This document shows positions 17,901 through 25,457 of a DNA stretch of 64,000 nt, one piece after another. A program made the position numbers and the translations under genes. The notes below the pieces were generated by a model, which saw nothing but the letters and a program-made list of their open reading frames with translations, was not told where the DNA came from and did no database searches. Origin of the DNA: Umezawaea sp049997955 (lineage in GTDB: Bacteria > Actinomycetota > Actinomycetes > Mycobacteriales > Pseudonocardiaceae); assembly GCA_049997955.1 (NCBI GenBank), contig JAEBDY010000004.1, positions 372,001 through 436,000 on the forward strand. The letters are read 5' to 3'. Position 1 is the first letter of the stretch. Each line of letters starts with the position of its first letter.

Positions 17901-18225
17901 GTGGGACGACGGCGGACTGGAGCAGCTTCGGGAGGTGGCGCGGCTGGCCGACCGGCCCGTGCTCGCCGCGCGCGCCGAAGCGGAACTGGCCGCGCAGCTG
18001 GGTTCGGCGGTGCGGCGGATGCCCCGCGACCGCGCCCGGTCGATCGCCGAGACCCTGGCGGGCGAGGGACCGGCCGCCGCGCGGCTGGCACTGGCGATCA
18101 CCACGGCCGCCGGGCGGGACACGGGGTGGCCGGAGCACTGGCGGTCGCTGCTGCGCGCGCTGCGCCGCCACGAGGACCCGGACGTCCGGCTCGCGGCGCT
18201 GGACACCGTGACGGCACCGGAGTGA
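14938..18225 (+). CDS. Large HEAT-like helical-repeat protein, function unknown
   Basis: A 1095-residue, entirely helical, Ala/Leu/Arg-rich protein with no signal peptide, membrane segment or catalytic motif. Units of 30-40 residues recur, with helix pairs such as ERANAVRALGRVPGTADVV and VVEAALSALAWTDEPGDVLV, and late copies like DPDVRLAALDTV that match the HEAT/PBS-lyase pattern. Such alpha-solenoids act as binding scaffolds. GTG 14938 is chosen because the frame upstream loses coding character, and TTSARRLLRSLDPLPFGAR gives a plausible N-terminus; there is no clear ribosome site. It stands alone between two terminators. The opposite strand also has a 1188-codon open frame, which I regard as a GC artefact because only the + strand encodes repeats. 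Confidence 0.85.
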   Translation: MTTSARRLLRSLDPLPFGARQRTLSETARRLAGTAELDGLLRELDTDEFARRIGLHLAYVAEHRDHVRAALAARETAVVRHAIGAGIRLGLPAEAFVDRLPHLPTALRGALYNGVRRRKATALADALLPRVREAFGDREAASLLAACSTPVAVAELPGLAHAVANWSAIGKRHPEAFLDLVDAELATMTPAWWPRVWERLGGGIAATAESSPERVLDLVERTLPHAPLPRGLVDVLGVLARHSPDRVVRILLDPRRTGSTPDRRSLWRRLAGIGETELIGLARLLDGAPLVRFLHALPPSRRAAVFAGAVGGQADVPLTALDELPAVARAEEARRLLGLRVNADEPSRRLAVTARLDWAEAAPVLREATKRAKADERAAAYPLYIAAGAANRDPEAFAELLGTLTRLPNEQDPVRAAALTALADVPSWLFRPSESDLLVKLMTDAAQARDCSWSTQHAVSSLAGALIREGAVSRRPELLDAGMAGLESLGRHVSWINLNGLDEALPHGAEHQVFDALRGRLAADAARGRYAVLLALASGLDKRAWGMAALQDLLDEARSAKDDSVVSQAVGLWLAPPATRDVRVERVLRGDRSTITLPAVLTAIGFRRTDLLDDVIGKSLRGRFLKRGPRYVPAFEGCFHRWLPRQTAAFAKELAAVAGDRRANVYERANAVRALGRVPGTADVVRGFTTDREVQVVEAALSALAWTDEPGDVLVDLLAHVDGDRARVAVYSATRAARFTAPDRLGERLGLLLDSRKVTARKEAIRLLAEHHVPGAVALLANAWAGPNSHRDVRRAVVWASEWFLDDEAAWDLLAKAAADEPAVAATLLDRSPFTVAPHHRARYAALVRTVVAAPHGDPTVLRNPTLPLWTRWDHEGTALLVDLVTDLDNTATWAPALTALLDVCGVADDVEPLRTTVARLLAVDDPFDAEADRDLPVRQRIGALARTVAGGGRSSALRAAAKALSADLAVAPEHRGSAVALAVAAVPWDDGGLEQLREVARLADRPVLAARAEAELAAQLGSAVRRMPRDRARSIAETLAGEGPAAARLALAITTAAGRDTGWPEHWRSLLRALRRHEDPDVRLAALDTVTAPE

Positions 18226-18231
18226 GGCGGT

Positions 18232-18258
18232 CGGGGGCGTCCACAGTGGACGCCCCCG
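18232..18258. terminator. Terminator between convergent genes
   Basis: A 12-bp perfect stem (CGGGGGCGTCCA and complement) with a 3-base loop begins 7 bases after the HEAT-like protein stop. The receptor-like gene on the other strand ends at 18392, so it may serve both. Confidence 0.75.
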
Positions 18259-18391
18259 GCGGGTCGGGCTGGTCGCCGTCGATGAAACGGTGAGCCAGGA
18301 CCGGCGTCCGGCACCGCCACCAGCGCGCGGGAGTTCCGGTCCGACCGCTTCCCCCGCACCGCGCTGGACCGCGGATTCGGGACAACGCCGG

Positions 18392-21163
18392 TCAGGGCCG
18401 GTTGGGGCACTCCTCGGAGGCGGGCAGCATGAACACGCACACCGGCACGTCCGCCTTGTTCCCGATGTCGGACACCCTCAGGACCGAGAGCGGGCGGGAC
18501 CGCCCGTCGCGCTCGGCGCTGAAGTCGATCAGCCCGGAAGCGCCGTCGTAGCACTTGCCGCTCTCCACCTCCTTGCCCTGCGGGCAGGTCAACTCGCGCA
18601 GCTCCTGGGCGATGGCGGCGCGGTTCGGCGCGAGGAGGCTGGGGTCGCGCCGGTCGCGGGACGTCTGGTTCACCGAGACCGCGCGGACGAACAACCCCGC
18701 GCCGTCGAAGGCGAGCCCGACGCGTTCGCCCACCCACGGGGCCGAGTCCTCGCGCAGCAGCGTGCCGAACCCGTTCCACGCGGGCATGGACTTGGCCGTC
18801 CCGCTCCGCAGCTTGCGCAGGATCGTGCACAGGACCGTGACCGATCCGGTCGCCCCCTCCTCGTAGCAGTCCTTGTTGCCCGTCACGACGACGCTGCCGA
18901 GCGACACGTACGACACGGCCTGCCCGACGTAGGTCGCCTTGTCGCGCTTGGAGTCCTGGGCGACGAAGCGGCTGACCGTGTCCGCGCCGAGCACGACCGG
19001 CCGGGCTTCGGGCGCGCACTCCACGACGCCGTCCAGGAAGCCGTCGAACTCCGACTCCCGGCCCGCGAAGAACACGATCCGGTTCGCCTCGCAGCGGGGC
19101 ACCACACCGCCGACCTGCCCTTCGTCCCACGTGACGACGTCGACGCCGTCGCCCATCTCCGCGACCAGCGACGTCAGGTAGCTGTCGGCCCCGAGGTCCT
19201 TCGGGCGGTAGAGGGTGATCCCCCGCTCACCCGCGAAGGCCTTCACCAGCTCGGCCTGCCTCTTGTTGCCCGCCACGAGCTGGAAGTACATCGGCGACCT
19301 GTTCGCCAACCCCTCCCCGGTGAGGGAGGTGGCGACCACCGGGATCCCCAGGTCCCCCAGCGCGCCGATGGCGCTCTCCGTCGCCTGGACCGTGCGCCCC
19401 ATCCCGAGCACGCCCATGACGGTCGGGTCGTCGGCGAACAACGGCGCCAGGAGCTCGTCCGCCACCTTGCGGGCGTTGTGCATGCGGTAGCCGCCGTTGG
19501 CCACGACCACCCGCAGCAGCGGGTCGGACTGCTCGCTCGCCACGTTGGCCTGGTGCTGCTGCGCGAGGATCCCGGTCAGCTCCTCGGTGTTCGCGTCGGC
19601 GGAACCCACCTGCCCCTCGGGCGTGGTCAGCTCGGAGAAGTAGACGACCGTGACCAGCGGCCGCGACGGCTTCGCCTCGTGCAACTCCTCGGCGAGGGCG
19701 TTCGACTCGAACACCGCCAGCTGCGCGTTGCGCATCCGCTCGTCGTCGCCGAACAGCTGCGCCGCGCTGTCGCTGTACCCGACGCACTCCGCCTTGTCCT
19801 CGAACCCGGTCGTCCAGGTCGTGGACACCCCGGACCTGAAGGACGGCAGGCAGTCCTCCGCCCAGCGCGGCGCGGCCCACAGCCCGCCAAGGCCCGCTGT
19901 CGCGAGGACGATCGCGGTCACGGCCGGGAGGACGAACGCCCGGCGCGCGAGCAGGTCCGGCCTGCGGGGCCGGATGTCGCCCTTCTCGTACCAGGCCGAG
20001 GTGTCGTCGGCCCCGACCCTGCCCGCCGCGGTGCCGGGCAGCGTCACCACGATGAACCTGGCGTCGCCGCGCAGCGACTGCCTGCGGGCGGGCAGCCCGC
20101 GGAACCACTCGCCCAGCTCGCCCATGACGTCCCGCACCTCGGGCACGGGGTCCTTCGGGGTCAGCCAGGACGGCGCCGCCGCCGCGGTCGCGACGAAGAG
20201 GACGGGGTCGTGCTCGGTGGACTCGTTGCGCACGTCGTTGACCAGGCGGAGGAGTTCCCACCCGCCGTTCTCCTCGGTGATGCCCTCCAGCAGCACCACC
20301 GCGTACGCGGTGCGGCGCCACCGACGCAGGCGCGGCGTGCCCGAGCCGTAGGCCAGCCGCAGGTCCTGCAGGAAGGCGTGGACGAGCAACTTCTTGATCT
20401 GCTCCAGGCTCTCCTCGGTGCGCCTGCCCGCGGTGAGGCGCTCGGCGAACCCGGTGAAGCTGGTGGAGTGGCCCGGCACCATGAACGGCTGGCGCATGAG
20501 CCAGCGCGGTTCACGGCCGAACAGCGGCGCGCGGTGCGACCACAGCCAGAACCGCAGCGGCCGGTGCCACGCGGAGAGCACCAGCACGGCGAGCCTCATC
20601 CACGTCGACTGCGTCGCGACCGTGTCGGCGACCGCCGCGTCCACGCCGGTCGCGGGCCTTTCCGCGCGGGCGTGCCACGTCCTCAGGGTCTCGGTGACGG
20701 TGGCGCGCTCGTTGCGGTTCTCCGCCGGCCTCAACCGCTTGCTGGTGAGCCAGTCCGCCAGCCGGTAGTGCCGGAACCGGGTCAGCAGCCGGTAGCCGAA
20801 GCGGTCGGCCGCCAACCTGTGCCGCAGTTCGTCGAGCAGGGGCAGCAGCGGCCCGTCGCCCCGTCCGGTGTCCTCCCACCGGGCGGCGACCTGAGCGGCC
20901 GCGAGATCCGCGTCGACCAGCGCGAACGGCACCTTGACGCCCGGTGCCTCGGCGAGCCGTCCGCCGAGGTCGGTCAGGACGGCGTTGTCCTCGGCGCCCC
21001 GCAACAGGCAGAGCAGCGGGAGCGGGCGGTCGCCGTCGACCACACCGGGGACGGGCTTGGAGCGGTGCGGCCGCTCCGACAGGTCGCGAACGAAGGTCAG
21101 CAGGGCACCCACGCCGGGGAAGACGGACTCGGACAACGGACCTCGCTCAGTCGTTCGGGACAC
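18392..21163 (-). CDS. One-pass receptor-like protein: cytoplasmic NTPase-like region plus type-1 periplasmic-binding ectodomain
   Basis: A 923-residue protein. Residues 1-400 are intracellular and resemble a P-loop NTPase layout, but the loop reads LLRGAEDNAVL rather than GxxxxGKS, so ATP binding is doubtful; a hydrophobic strand AYAVVLLEGITEENGG may be a Walker-B remnant. One transmembrane helix follows at about 407-431 (RRAFVLPAVTAIVLATAG). The ectodomain (432-923) is a leucine/branched-chain-type ligand-binding fold: VTVVYFSELTTPEGQ, QHQANVASEQSDPLLRVVVA, VMGVLGMGRTVQATESA, IPVVATSLTGEGLANRSPMY and VGLAFDGAGLFVRAV match the two-lobed ABC substrate-binding/ANF pattern. No permease genes are nearby, so ligand sensing rather than uptake is my inference. 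Confidence 0.8.
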   Translation of the reverse strand: MSRTTERGPLSESVFPGVGALLTFVRDLSERPHRSKPVPGVVDGDRPLPLLCLLRGAEDNAVLTDLGGRLAEAPGVKVPFALVDADLAAAQVAARWEDTGRGDGPLLPLLDELRHRLAADRFGYRLLTRFRHYRLADWLTSKRLRPAENRNERATVTETLRTWHARAERPATGVDAAVADTVATQSTWMRLAVLVLSAWHRPLRFWLWSHRAPLFGREPRWLMRQPFMVPGHSTSFTGFAERLTAGRRTEESLEQIKKLLVHAFLQDLRLAYGSGTPRLRRWRRTAYAVVLLEGITEENGGWELLRLVNDVRNESTEHDPVLFVATAAAAPSWLTPKDPVPEVRDVMGELGEWFRGLPARRQSLRGDARFIVVTLPGTAAGRVGADDTSAWYEKGDIRPRRPDLLARRAFVLPAVTAIVLATAGLGGLWAAPRWAEDCLPSFRSGVSTTWTTGFEDKAECVGYSDSAAQLFGDDERMRNAQLAVFESNALAEELHEAKPSRPLVTVVYFSELTTPEGQVGSADANTEELTGILAQQHQANVASEQSDPLLRVVVANGGYRMHNARKVADELLAPLFADDPTVMGVLGMGRTVQATESAIGALGDLGIPVVATSLTGEGLANRSPMYFQLVAGNKRQAELVKAFAGERGITLYRPKDLGADSYLTSLVAEMGDGVDVVTWDEGQVGGVVPRCEANRIVFFAGRESEFDGFLDGVVECAPEARPVVLGADTVSRFVAQDSKRDKATYVGQAVSYVSLGSVVVTGNKDCYEEGATGSVTVLCTILRKLRSGTAKSMPAWNGFGTLLREDSAPWVGERVGLAFDGAGLFVRAVSVNQTSRDRRDPSLLAPNRAAIAQELRELTCPQGKEVESGKCYDGASGLIDFSAERDGRSRPLSVLRVSDIGNKADVPVCVFMLPASEECPNRP

Positions 21164-21334
21164 CGGTCGTCGGCGTGCGCACGCGGACTCGTCGACCCGG
21201 TGGTCCCTCGCGGGCCGGCGGCCAGGGAGTTCGCCAGCGAAACGGTGTCACCCCGGTGAACCGGGGAACACCGCCACAAAGCGGCTTGTCCGCATCACCG
21301 CAGGTGTGGACAAGCCGCGTTACCCGATCGGGTG

Positions 21335-21382
21335 TTGTCGTTAACACACATGCGCCCTAACCTGAATATGAGAGCGCTCTCA
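21335..21382 (+). promoter_or_regulatory. Promoter with LacI-type operator for the GH76 gene
   Basis: TTGTCG (21335-21340) and TAACCT (21358-21363) are spaced by 17 bp. A perfect 14-base palindrome TGAGAGCGCTCTCA (21369-21382) covers the predicted start of transcription. Palindromes centred on GCGC of this form are typical operators of LacI-family sugar repressors in actinomycetes, so substrate induction is expected. Confidence 0.75.
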
Positions 21383-21423
21383 CCTTTTCCCACGGCCGCC
21401 CACCCCCTGCTCCGGGAGGTCTC

Positions 21424-22983
21424 GTGCTGAAAGCTGTCGTTCTCACCTCGTTGGTCCTGTCGTTCCTGGTCGTCGTGCCACCCGAACGGGCGAGCACGAC
21501 CCCCGCCGACTGCGGCGCGTACTGCGACACCCGCGACCCGTCGCTGCCGCCCGGCGCGCAGCGGTCCCCGACCGGACCGGACACCACCCGACCGACCGGT
21601 GGTCCGCCCTCGACCTCTCCCTCCTCCCCCACCGCCCAAGCCGTCGTCTGCAACAGGTTCTGCGACGCCCGCGACCCCTCGCTCGCCCCGGCCGACCGCC
21701 TGGCCCAGACCGTCGCCGTCGGCACCCGACAGGTCTCGCTGCACTTCGACGACGCCGACGCCATGGGCTGGGCGCGGATTTCGCCCACCTCCCAAGGTGA
21801 CGCGGTCTGGCTGGACCGGTCGTTCGACGCGGGCGTCAGCTGGGGCTCCGGGTCGCGGCTCGGCGACACGCGGACCCCCGCCGGGGTCGGCGACTGGCGG
21901 ACGATGATGTTCAACGTCGACGACTGGGCGGGTCTCGGCGTCGGCCTGCTGCGGGCGTGCGCCCAACCCGCCGGGTCGCCCACGATCGCCTGCACCAGCT
22001 GGTACCGCACGACGTGGAACGCCGGGAACCGGCGCACGGCGGCCGCGACGGCGTTGATGGAGCGCTACAACCTCGGCAACGGCCTGTTCGACACGACCAG
22101 CTGGTGGAACTCCGCCAACGCCCTGACCTCGATCATCGACAACGCCCGGCTGACCGGGATGGGCAGCTACCGCTACGCCATCGCCCGCACCTACGACCTC
22201 AACCTCACCGCGTGGGACGGGAACTTCATCAACGCCTACAAGGACGACACGGCGTGGTGGGGCCTGGCGTGGGTGGCGGCCTACGACCTCACCGGGGAGT
22301 CCCGGTACCTCAACACCGCCCGCGCGGACGCCGACCACATGGCGCTGTTCTGGGACTCCGTGTGCGGCGGCGGGGTGTGGTGGAGTTCCAGCAAGAACTA
22401 CAAGAACGCCATCACCAACGCCCTCTACGTCCAGCTGAACGCCGCGCTGCACAACAGGATCCCCGGCGACACCGTCTACTTGCAACGCGCCAGGGCCGGG
22501 TGGACCTGGTTCCAGAACAGCGGGATGATCAACAGTGCCAACCTGGTCAACGACGGCATCGACCTCGCCACGTGCGCCAACAACGGGCGCACGCCGTGGA
22601 GCTACAACCAGGGCGTGCCCCTGGCGGCGCTCACCGAACTGCACCGCGCCACCGGTGACGCGAGCCTGCTCGCCAAGGCCCGCGCGCTCGCGAACGCGTC
22701 CACGACGAACGCCGCGCTCAACCCCGGCGGCATCCTGTTCGACGACGGCGGAGGCGGGGACGTCCCGTCGTTCAAGGGCGTCTACGCGCGCGGCCTGGCT
22801 GCGTTGAACCGGACGCTGGCGGACCGGCCGTACACCGCGTACCTGCAACGGCAGGCGGATTCGGCGTACGCGCGGGCCCGGTCCAGCAGCGACTCCTACG
22901 ACCAGCCGTGGGCCGGGCCGTTCCAGCGCAGCGACGCCGCGCGCCAGCACAGCGCGGTGGACCTGATGAACGCGGCGGGTTAG
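21424..22983 (+). CDS. Secreted GH76-family (alpha-1,6-mannanase-like) protein
   Basis: A 519-residue exported protein. GTG 21424 has a GGGAGG ribosome site and begins a signal peptide (LKAVVLTSLVLSFLVVV). Mature residues 29-100 hold two copies of a short cysteine motif, CGAYCDTRDPSLPPG and CNRFCDARDPSLAPA, joined by a Pro/Ser/Thr linker. The catalytic alpha/alpha-barrel (about 175-519) carries the adjacent Asp pair in YKDDTAWWGLAW (near residue 273), the known catalytic pair of GH76, and aromatic GLFDTTSWWNSAN and CSYNQG-like substrate-cleft segments. The expected role is endo-cleavage of alpha-1,6-mannan of yeast walls. The promoter has a LacI-type operator. Its stop overlaps the convergent GNAT gene by 4 bp. 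Confidence 0.9.
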   Translation: MLKAVVLTSLVLSFLVVVPPERASTTPADCGAYCDTRDPSLPPGAQRSPTGPDTTRPTGGPPSTSPSSPTAQAVVCNRFCDARDPSLAPADRLAQTVAVGTRQVSLHFDDADAMGWARISPTSQGDAVWLDRSFDAGVSWGSGSRLGDTRTPAGVGDWRTMMFNVDDWAGLGVGLLRACAQPAGSPTIACTSWYRTTWNAGNRRTAAATALMERYNLGNGLFDTTSWWNSANALTSIIDNARLTGMGSYRYAIARTYDLNLTAWDGNFINAYKDDTAWWGLAWVAAYDLTGESRYLNTARADADHMALFWDSVCGGGVWWSSSKNYKNAITNALYVQLNAALHNRIPGDTVYLQRARAGWTWFQNSGMINSANLVNDGIDLATCANNGRTPWSYNQGVPLAALTELHRATGDASLLAKARALANASTTNAALNPGGILFDDGGGGDVPSFKGVYARGLAALNRTLADRPYTAYLQRQADSAYARARSSSDSYDQPWAGPFQRSDAARQHSAVDLMNAAG

Positions 22984-23519
22984 GCGGAGGGCCGGTCGAC
23001 CCGGTAGACGACGTGGTGGTGGTCGTCGACCGGGTTGTCCGGCTCCAACTCCCCCTCGGCGACCCGGCTCAGACCGGCCTTCTCCAGCGCCCGCCAGGAA
23101 GTCCGGTTCGCGGCGACCACCGGGACCACCACCGACGGCGCGAGCGGGTAGGCGGACCACGTTTCCGCGATGACGGCGGCGATGATCCTCGGTCCCAGTC
23201 CGCGGCCGCAGCGGTCCAGGTCGCCGACGAGGTAGTCGACGCTCACGGCCTCCTCGTCCACGGCCAGGAACGGGGCCAGCTCGGCGATGTAGTCGGGGTA
23301 GTCGCCGTACCGGCTGCGCTGCACCAGGCCGACGGGCGTGCCGTCCTCGAAGACCAGCAGGTCCTCCGACGGCTCCTCGCCCCTGGCCACGGGGCCGAAG
23401 TCGCGAGCGACCTCCTCCGGTGACGTGTCGTGGTTCCACCAGCGGGCGACGTGGGGTTGGAGGAGCCACTGCCGCAGCAGCGGGAAGTCGGCTTCGGTCA
23501 GCTTGCGCCACGTGATCAC
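22980..23519 (-). CDS. GNAT acetyltransferase, AAC(6')-like
   Basis: A 179-residue single-domain N-acetyltransferase. The start ITWRKLTEADFPLLRQWL, then HVARWWNHDTSPEEV, resembles aminoglycoside 6'-N-acetyltransferases and siderophore-type acetylases. Acetyl-CoA-binding motif A is present as VDYLVGDLDRCGRGLGPRII, and motif B as NRTSWRALEKAGLSRV. GTG 23519 overlaps the upstream CGNR gene stop as GTGA, so the two are translationally coupled. A resistance role is suggested only by similarity; a metabolite acetylase is equally possible. Confidence 0.85.
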   Translation of the reverse strand: MITWRKLTEADFPLLRQWLLQPHVARWWNHDTSPEEVARDFGPVARGEEPSEDLLVFEDGTPVGLVQRSRYGDYPDYIAELAPFLAVDEEAVSVDYLVGDLDRCGRGLGPRIIAAVIAETWSAYPLAPSVVVPVVAANRTSWRALEKAGLSRVAEGELEPDNPVDDHHHVVYRVDRPSA

Positions 23520-24040
23520 GGGGACACCTCCGGGTTCCGCTTGCGGCGGTAGTAGCGGGCCTGGCGGTCGCGGTGACCGCAGGACGGGTGGCACCACCGC
23601 CTGCGCGGGTGGTTGCGGACGAAGAACATCGAGCAGCCGGGGGCCGTGCAGCGGCGCAGCGCGTCCGGGCCCGCCAGCAGTTCGATCGAGCAGGCGGCGA
23701 TCCGGCCGAGCACGGCCGCGCCACCGGTCGCGGTGTCGCGGTGCCGCGCCACCGGTCCGCCGGCGGACCAGTCCAGCTCCAGCCGGGTGGGTGTGGTGAA
23801 GGCGTTGACGACCTCGACGTCCCCCCGGTCCGGCGTCACGCCCTCGACCGCGGCGGTGAACAGCCGGTGCACGCTGTCGCGCAGCGCCCGCGCCCGGCCC
23901 GCGTCCACAGAGGGCTGCCCGAGCTGCGCGAACCACTCGTCGACCCACTCGCGCGCGTGCAGGAAGTCCTCGCCGTCGCCGTAGAGCGTGTTGGCCAACT
24001 CCACCGCGAGCGGCTCGGTGCCGAGGATCGGGAACTCCAT
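23516..24040 (-). CDS. CGNR zinc-finger / ABATE-domain regulator
   Basis: A 174-residue protein. The N-terminal ABATE-like part (FPILGTEPLAVELANTL, then VDEWFAQLG and ARALRDSVHRLFTA) precedes a C-terminal CGNR zinc finger. In the finger, CTAPGCSMFFVRNHPRRRWCHPSCGHRDR supplies four Cys ligands, the last pair just before HRDRQARYYRR. Such proteins are putative transcription regulators. I prefer ATG 24040 over ATG 24067 because an 11-base inverted repeat lies between, likely an operator/promoter element rather than coding sequence. It faces the molybdoenzyme operon across about 95 bp and may control it. Confidence 0.85.
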   Translation of the reverse strand: MEFPILGTEPLAVELANTLYGDGEDFLHAREWVDEWFAQLGQPSVDAGRARALRDSVHRLFTAAVEGVTPDRGDVEVVNAFTTPTRLELDWSAGGPVARHRDTATGGAAVLGRIAACSIELLAGPDALRRCTAPGCSMFFVRNHPRRRWCHPSCGHRDRQARYYRRKRNPEVSP

Positions 24041-24053
24041 GATGCTGACGGTA

Positions 24054-24064
24054 GAGCAGTGCTC
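24054..24064. promoter_or_regulatory. Inverted repeat in the CGNR/molybdoenzyme divergent region
   Basis: GAGCA-G-TGCTC is a perfect 5-bp inverted repeat 14 bases upstream of the preferred CGNR start, between two divergent units. An autoregulatory site is a reasonable guess. Confidence 0.4.
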
Positions 24065-24134
24065 CAACCGTCAGCCACCGAGTTTTCCCGTGCACCTGGG
24101 TGGAGACTGTCCGCAACGGACGAGAGGAGCTCAG

Positions 24135-24734
24135 GTGGCGATCGTTTCCCGCGGTTTCCGGGGCAGGGCACGGGACGAGGACGTGGCGCTGCCACCGGGC
24201 CAGTACCTGACCGAGGACTTCCCGGTGCTGTCCGCGGGCCCCACCCCGCGGATCTCCACCGACAGGTGGGAGTTCACCGTCACCACCGAGGTCGGCGCGA
24301 AGCACACGTGGACGTGGCAGGACCTGCTGGAACTGCCCCACGAGAAGCCCAGGGTGGACCTGCACTGCGTCACGAAGTGGTCGAAGCTCGACACCAGGTG
24401 GCAGGGCGTCTCGCTGGACGTGCTGCTGGAGGACGTGGAGACGGCGGCGGACTACGCGCTCGTGCACGCCTACGGCGGGTACACCACGAACCTGCCGCTG
24501 GAGGACCTGCTCGACGGGCAGGCGTGGATCGTCCACCGCTACGACGGCGAGGACCTCACGCCGGAGCACGGCGGCCCGGCCAGGCTGCTGGTGCCGCACC
24601 TGTACCTGTGGAAGTCGGCGAAGTGGGTGCGCGGCATCCGGCTCCTGCTGGAGGACGAGCCGGGCTTCTGGGAGACCGCCGGGTACCACGACTACGGCGA
24701 CCCGTGGCGCGAGCAGCGCTACCAGGGCGACTAG
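24135..24734 (+). CDS. Cytoplasmic sulfite-oxidase-fold molybdopterin oxidoreductase
   Basis: A 199-residue protein of the sulfite oxidase/YedY molybdopterin-binding fold. The cysteine that would ligate molybdenum is in DLHCVTKWSKL (about residue 77). The family-typical HAYGGYTTNLPLEDL, DLTPEHGGPARLLVPH and YLWKSAKWVRGI segments follow. There is no Tat or Sec signal, unlike MsrP/YedY, so it is a short cytoplasmic form. GTG 24135 has GAGGAGC before it; the longer open frame upstream lacks coding character. Electrons likely pass to or from the flavoprotein encoded 2 bp downstream. The substrate is unknown. Confidence 0.9.
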   Translation: MAIVSRGFRGRARDEDVALPPGQYLTEDFPVLSAGPTPRISTDRWEFTVTTEVGAKHTWTWQDLLELPHEKPRVDLHCVTKWSKLDTRWQGVSLDVLLEDVETAADYALVHAYGGYTTNLPLEDLLDGQAWIVHRYDGEDLTPEHGGPARLLVPHLYLWKSAKWVRGIRLLLEDEPGFWETAGYHDYGDPWREQRYQGD

Positions 24735-24736
24735 AC

Positions 24737-25456
24737 GTGGTGCGCAGGCTGAACTGGCACGTCGCCGAGGTGGTCGACGTGCGGGACGAGACCCCCGCCG
24801 CCCGCACCCTCGTGCTGGACGTCCCGGCGTGGCCGGGTCACCTGCCGGGCCAGCACGTCGACGTGCGCCTGACGGCGGAGGACGGCTACAGCACCCAGCG
24901 GAGCTACTCGGTCGCGTCGGTCTCGGACGGTTCGCGCGTCGAGCTGACCGTGCAGCGGGTGGACGACGGCGAGGTGTCGCCGTACCTCACGCAGGTGCTG
25001 GAGGTCGGCGACGAGGTCGAACTGCGCGGCCCCGTGGGCGGCTGGTTCGTGTGGCGCCCGTCGGACACGGCGCCGGTGCTGCTGGTGGCGGGCGGCTCCG
25101 GCATCGTGCCGCTGATGGCGATGATCCGCGCCCGCCGCACCCCGGTCCCGTTCCGCCTGCTGTACTCGGTGCGCGGCCCGGACGACCGCTACTACGTCGA
25201 CGAACTCCTCCGCCCCACTCCCGGTCTGGACGTCACCTACCTCTACACCCGCACCGTCCCCCCGGGCTGGCCCCGCCCGCCCGCACGACTGGGCGTGGCC
25301 GACCTCGCCACCGCGGGCTGGCCGCCCGACCTGACCCCGGACTGCTTCCTGTGCGGCCCCACCGGTTTCGTGGAAACCGCGGCCGACATCCTGCAGTCGC
25401 TGTGCCACGACCCACGCAAGATCAAAACCGAGCGCTTCGGCCCCAGCGGAGGCTGA
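24737..25456 (+). CDS. Ferredoxin reductase-type FAD/NAD(P) oxidoreductase
   Basis: A 239-residue flavoprotein. The FAD-binding barrel carries the RxYS motif as RSYSVAS (about residue 55) and the GPVGGWFVW loop. The nucleotide-binding half has GGSGIVPLMAMIR and ends with the CGPTGFVETAADIL pattern. There is no 2Fe-2S domain, so it needs an external acceptor. Its start is 2 bp from the stop of the molybdopterin protein, an arrangement recurring in actinomycetes, where the reductase is the plausible redox partner. GTG 24737 and GTG 24740 are both possible starts. Confidence 0.92.
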   Translation: MVRRLNWHVAEVVDVRDETPAARTLVLDVPAWPGHLPGQHVDVRLTAEDGYSTQRSYSVASVSDGSRVELTVQRVDDGEVSPYLTQVLEVGDEVELRGPVGGWFVWRPSDTAPVLLVAGGSGIVPLMAMIRARRTPVPFRLLYSVRGPDDRYYVDELLRPTPGLDVTYLYTRTVPPGWPRPPARLGVADLATAGWPPDLTPDCFLCGPTGFVETAADILQSLCHDPRKIKTERFGPSGG

Positions 25457-25457
25457 C

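Noticed and set aside
14605..18171. 1188-codon minus-strand open frame opposite the helical-repeat gene
   Set aside because: It is Arg/Gly/Pro/His-rich, lacks any domain and is antisense to a + frame with clear HEAT-like repeats; long antisense frames are expected at this GC content.
22980..23519. Definite aminoglycoside-resistance gene
   Set aside because: The protein is AAC(6')-like in layout, but GNAT proteins of this shape act on many amines; no antibiotic cluster is adjacent, so it is only called a GNAT acetyltransferase.
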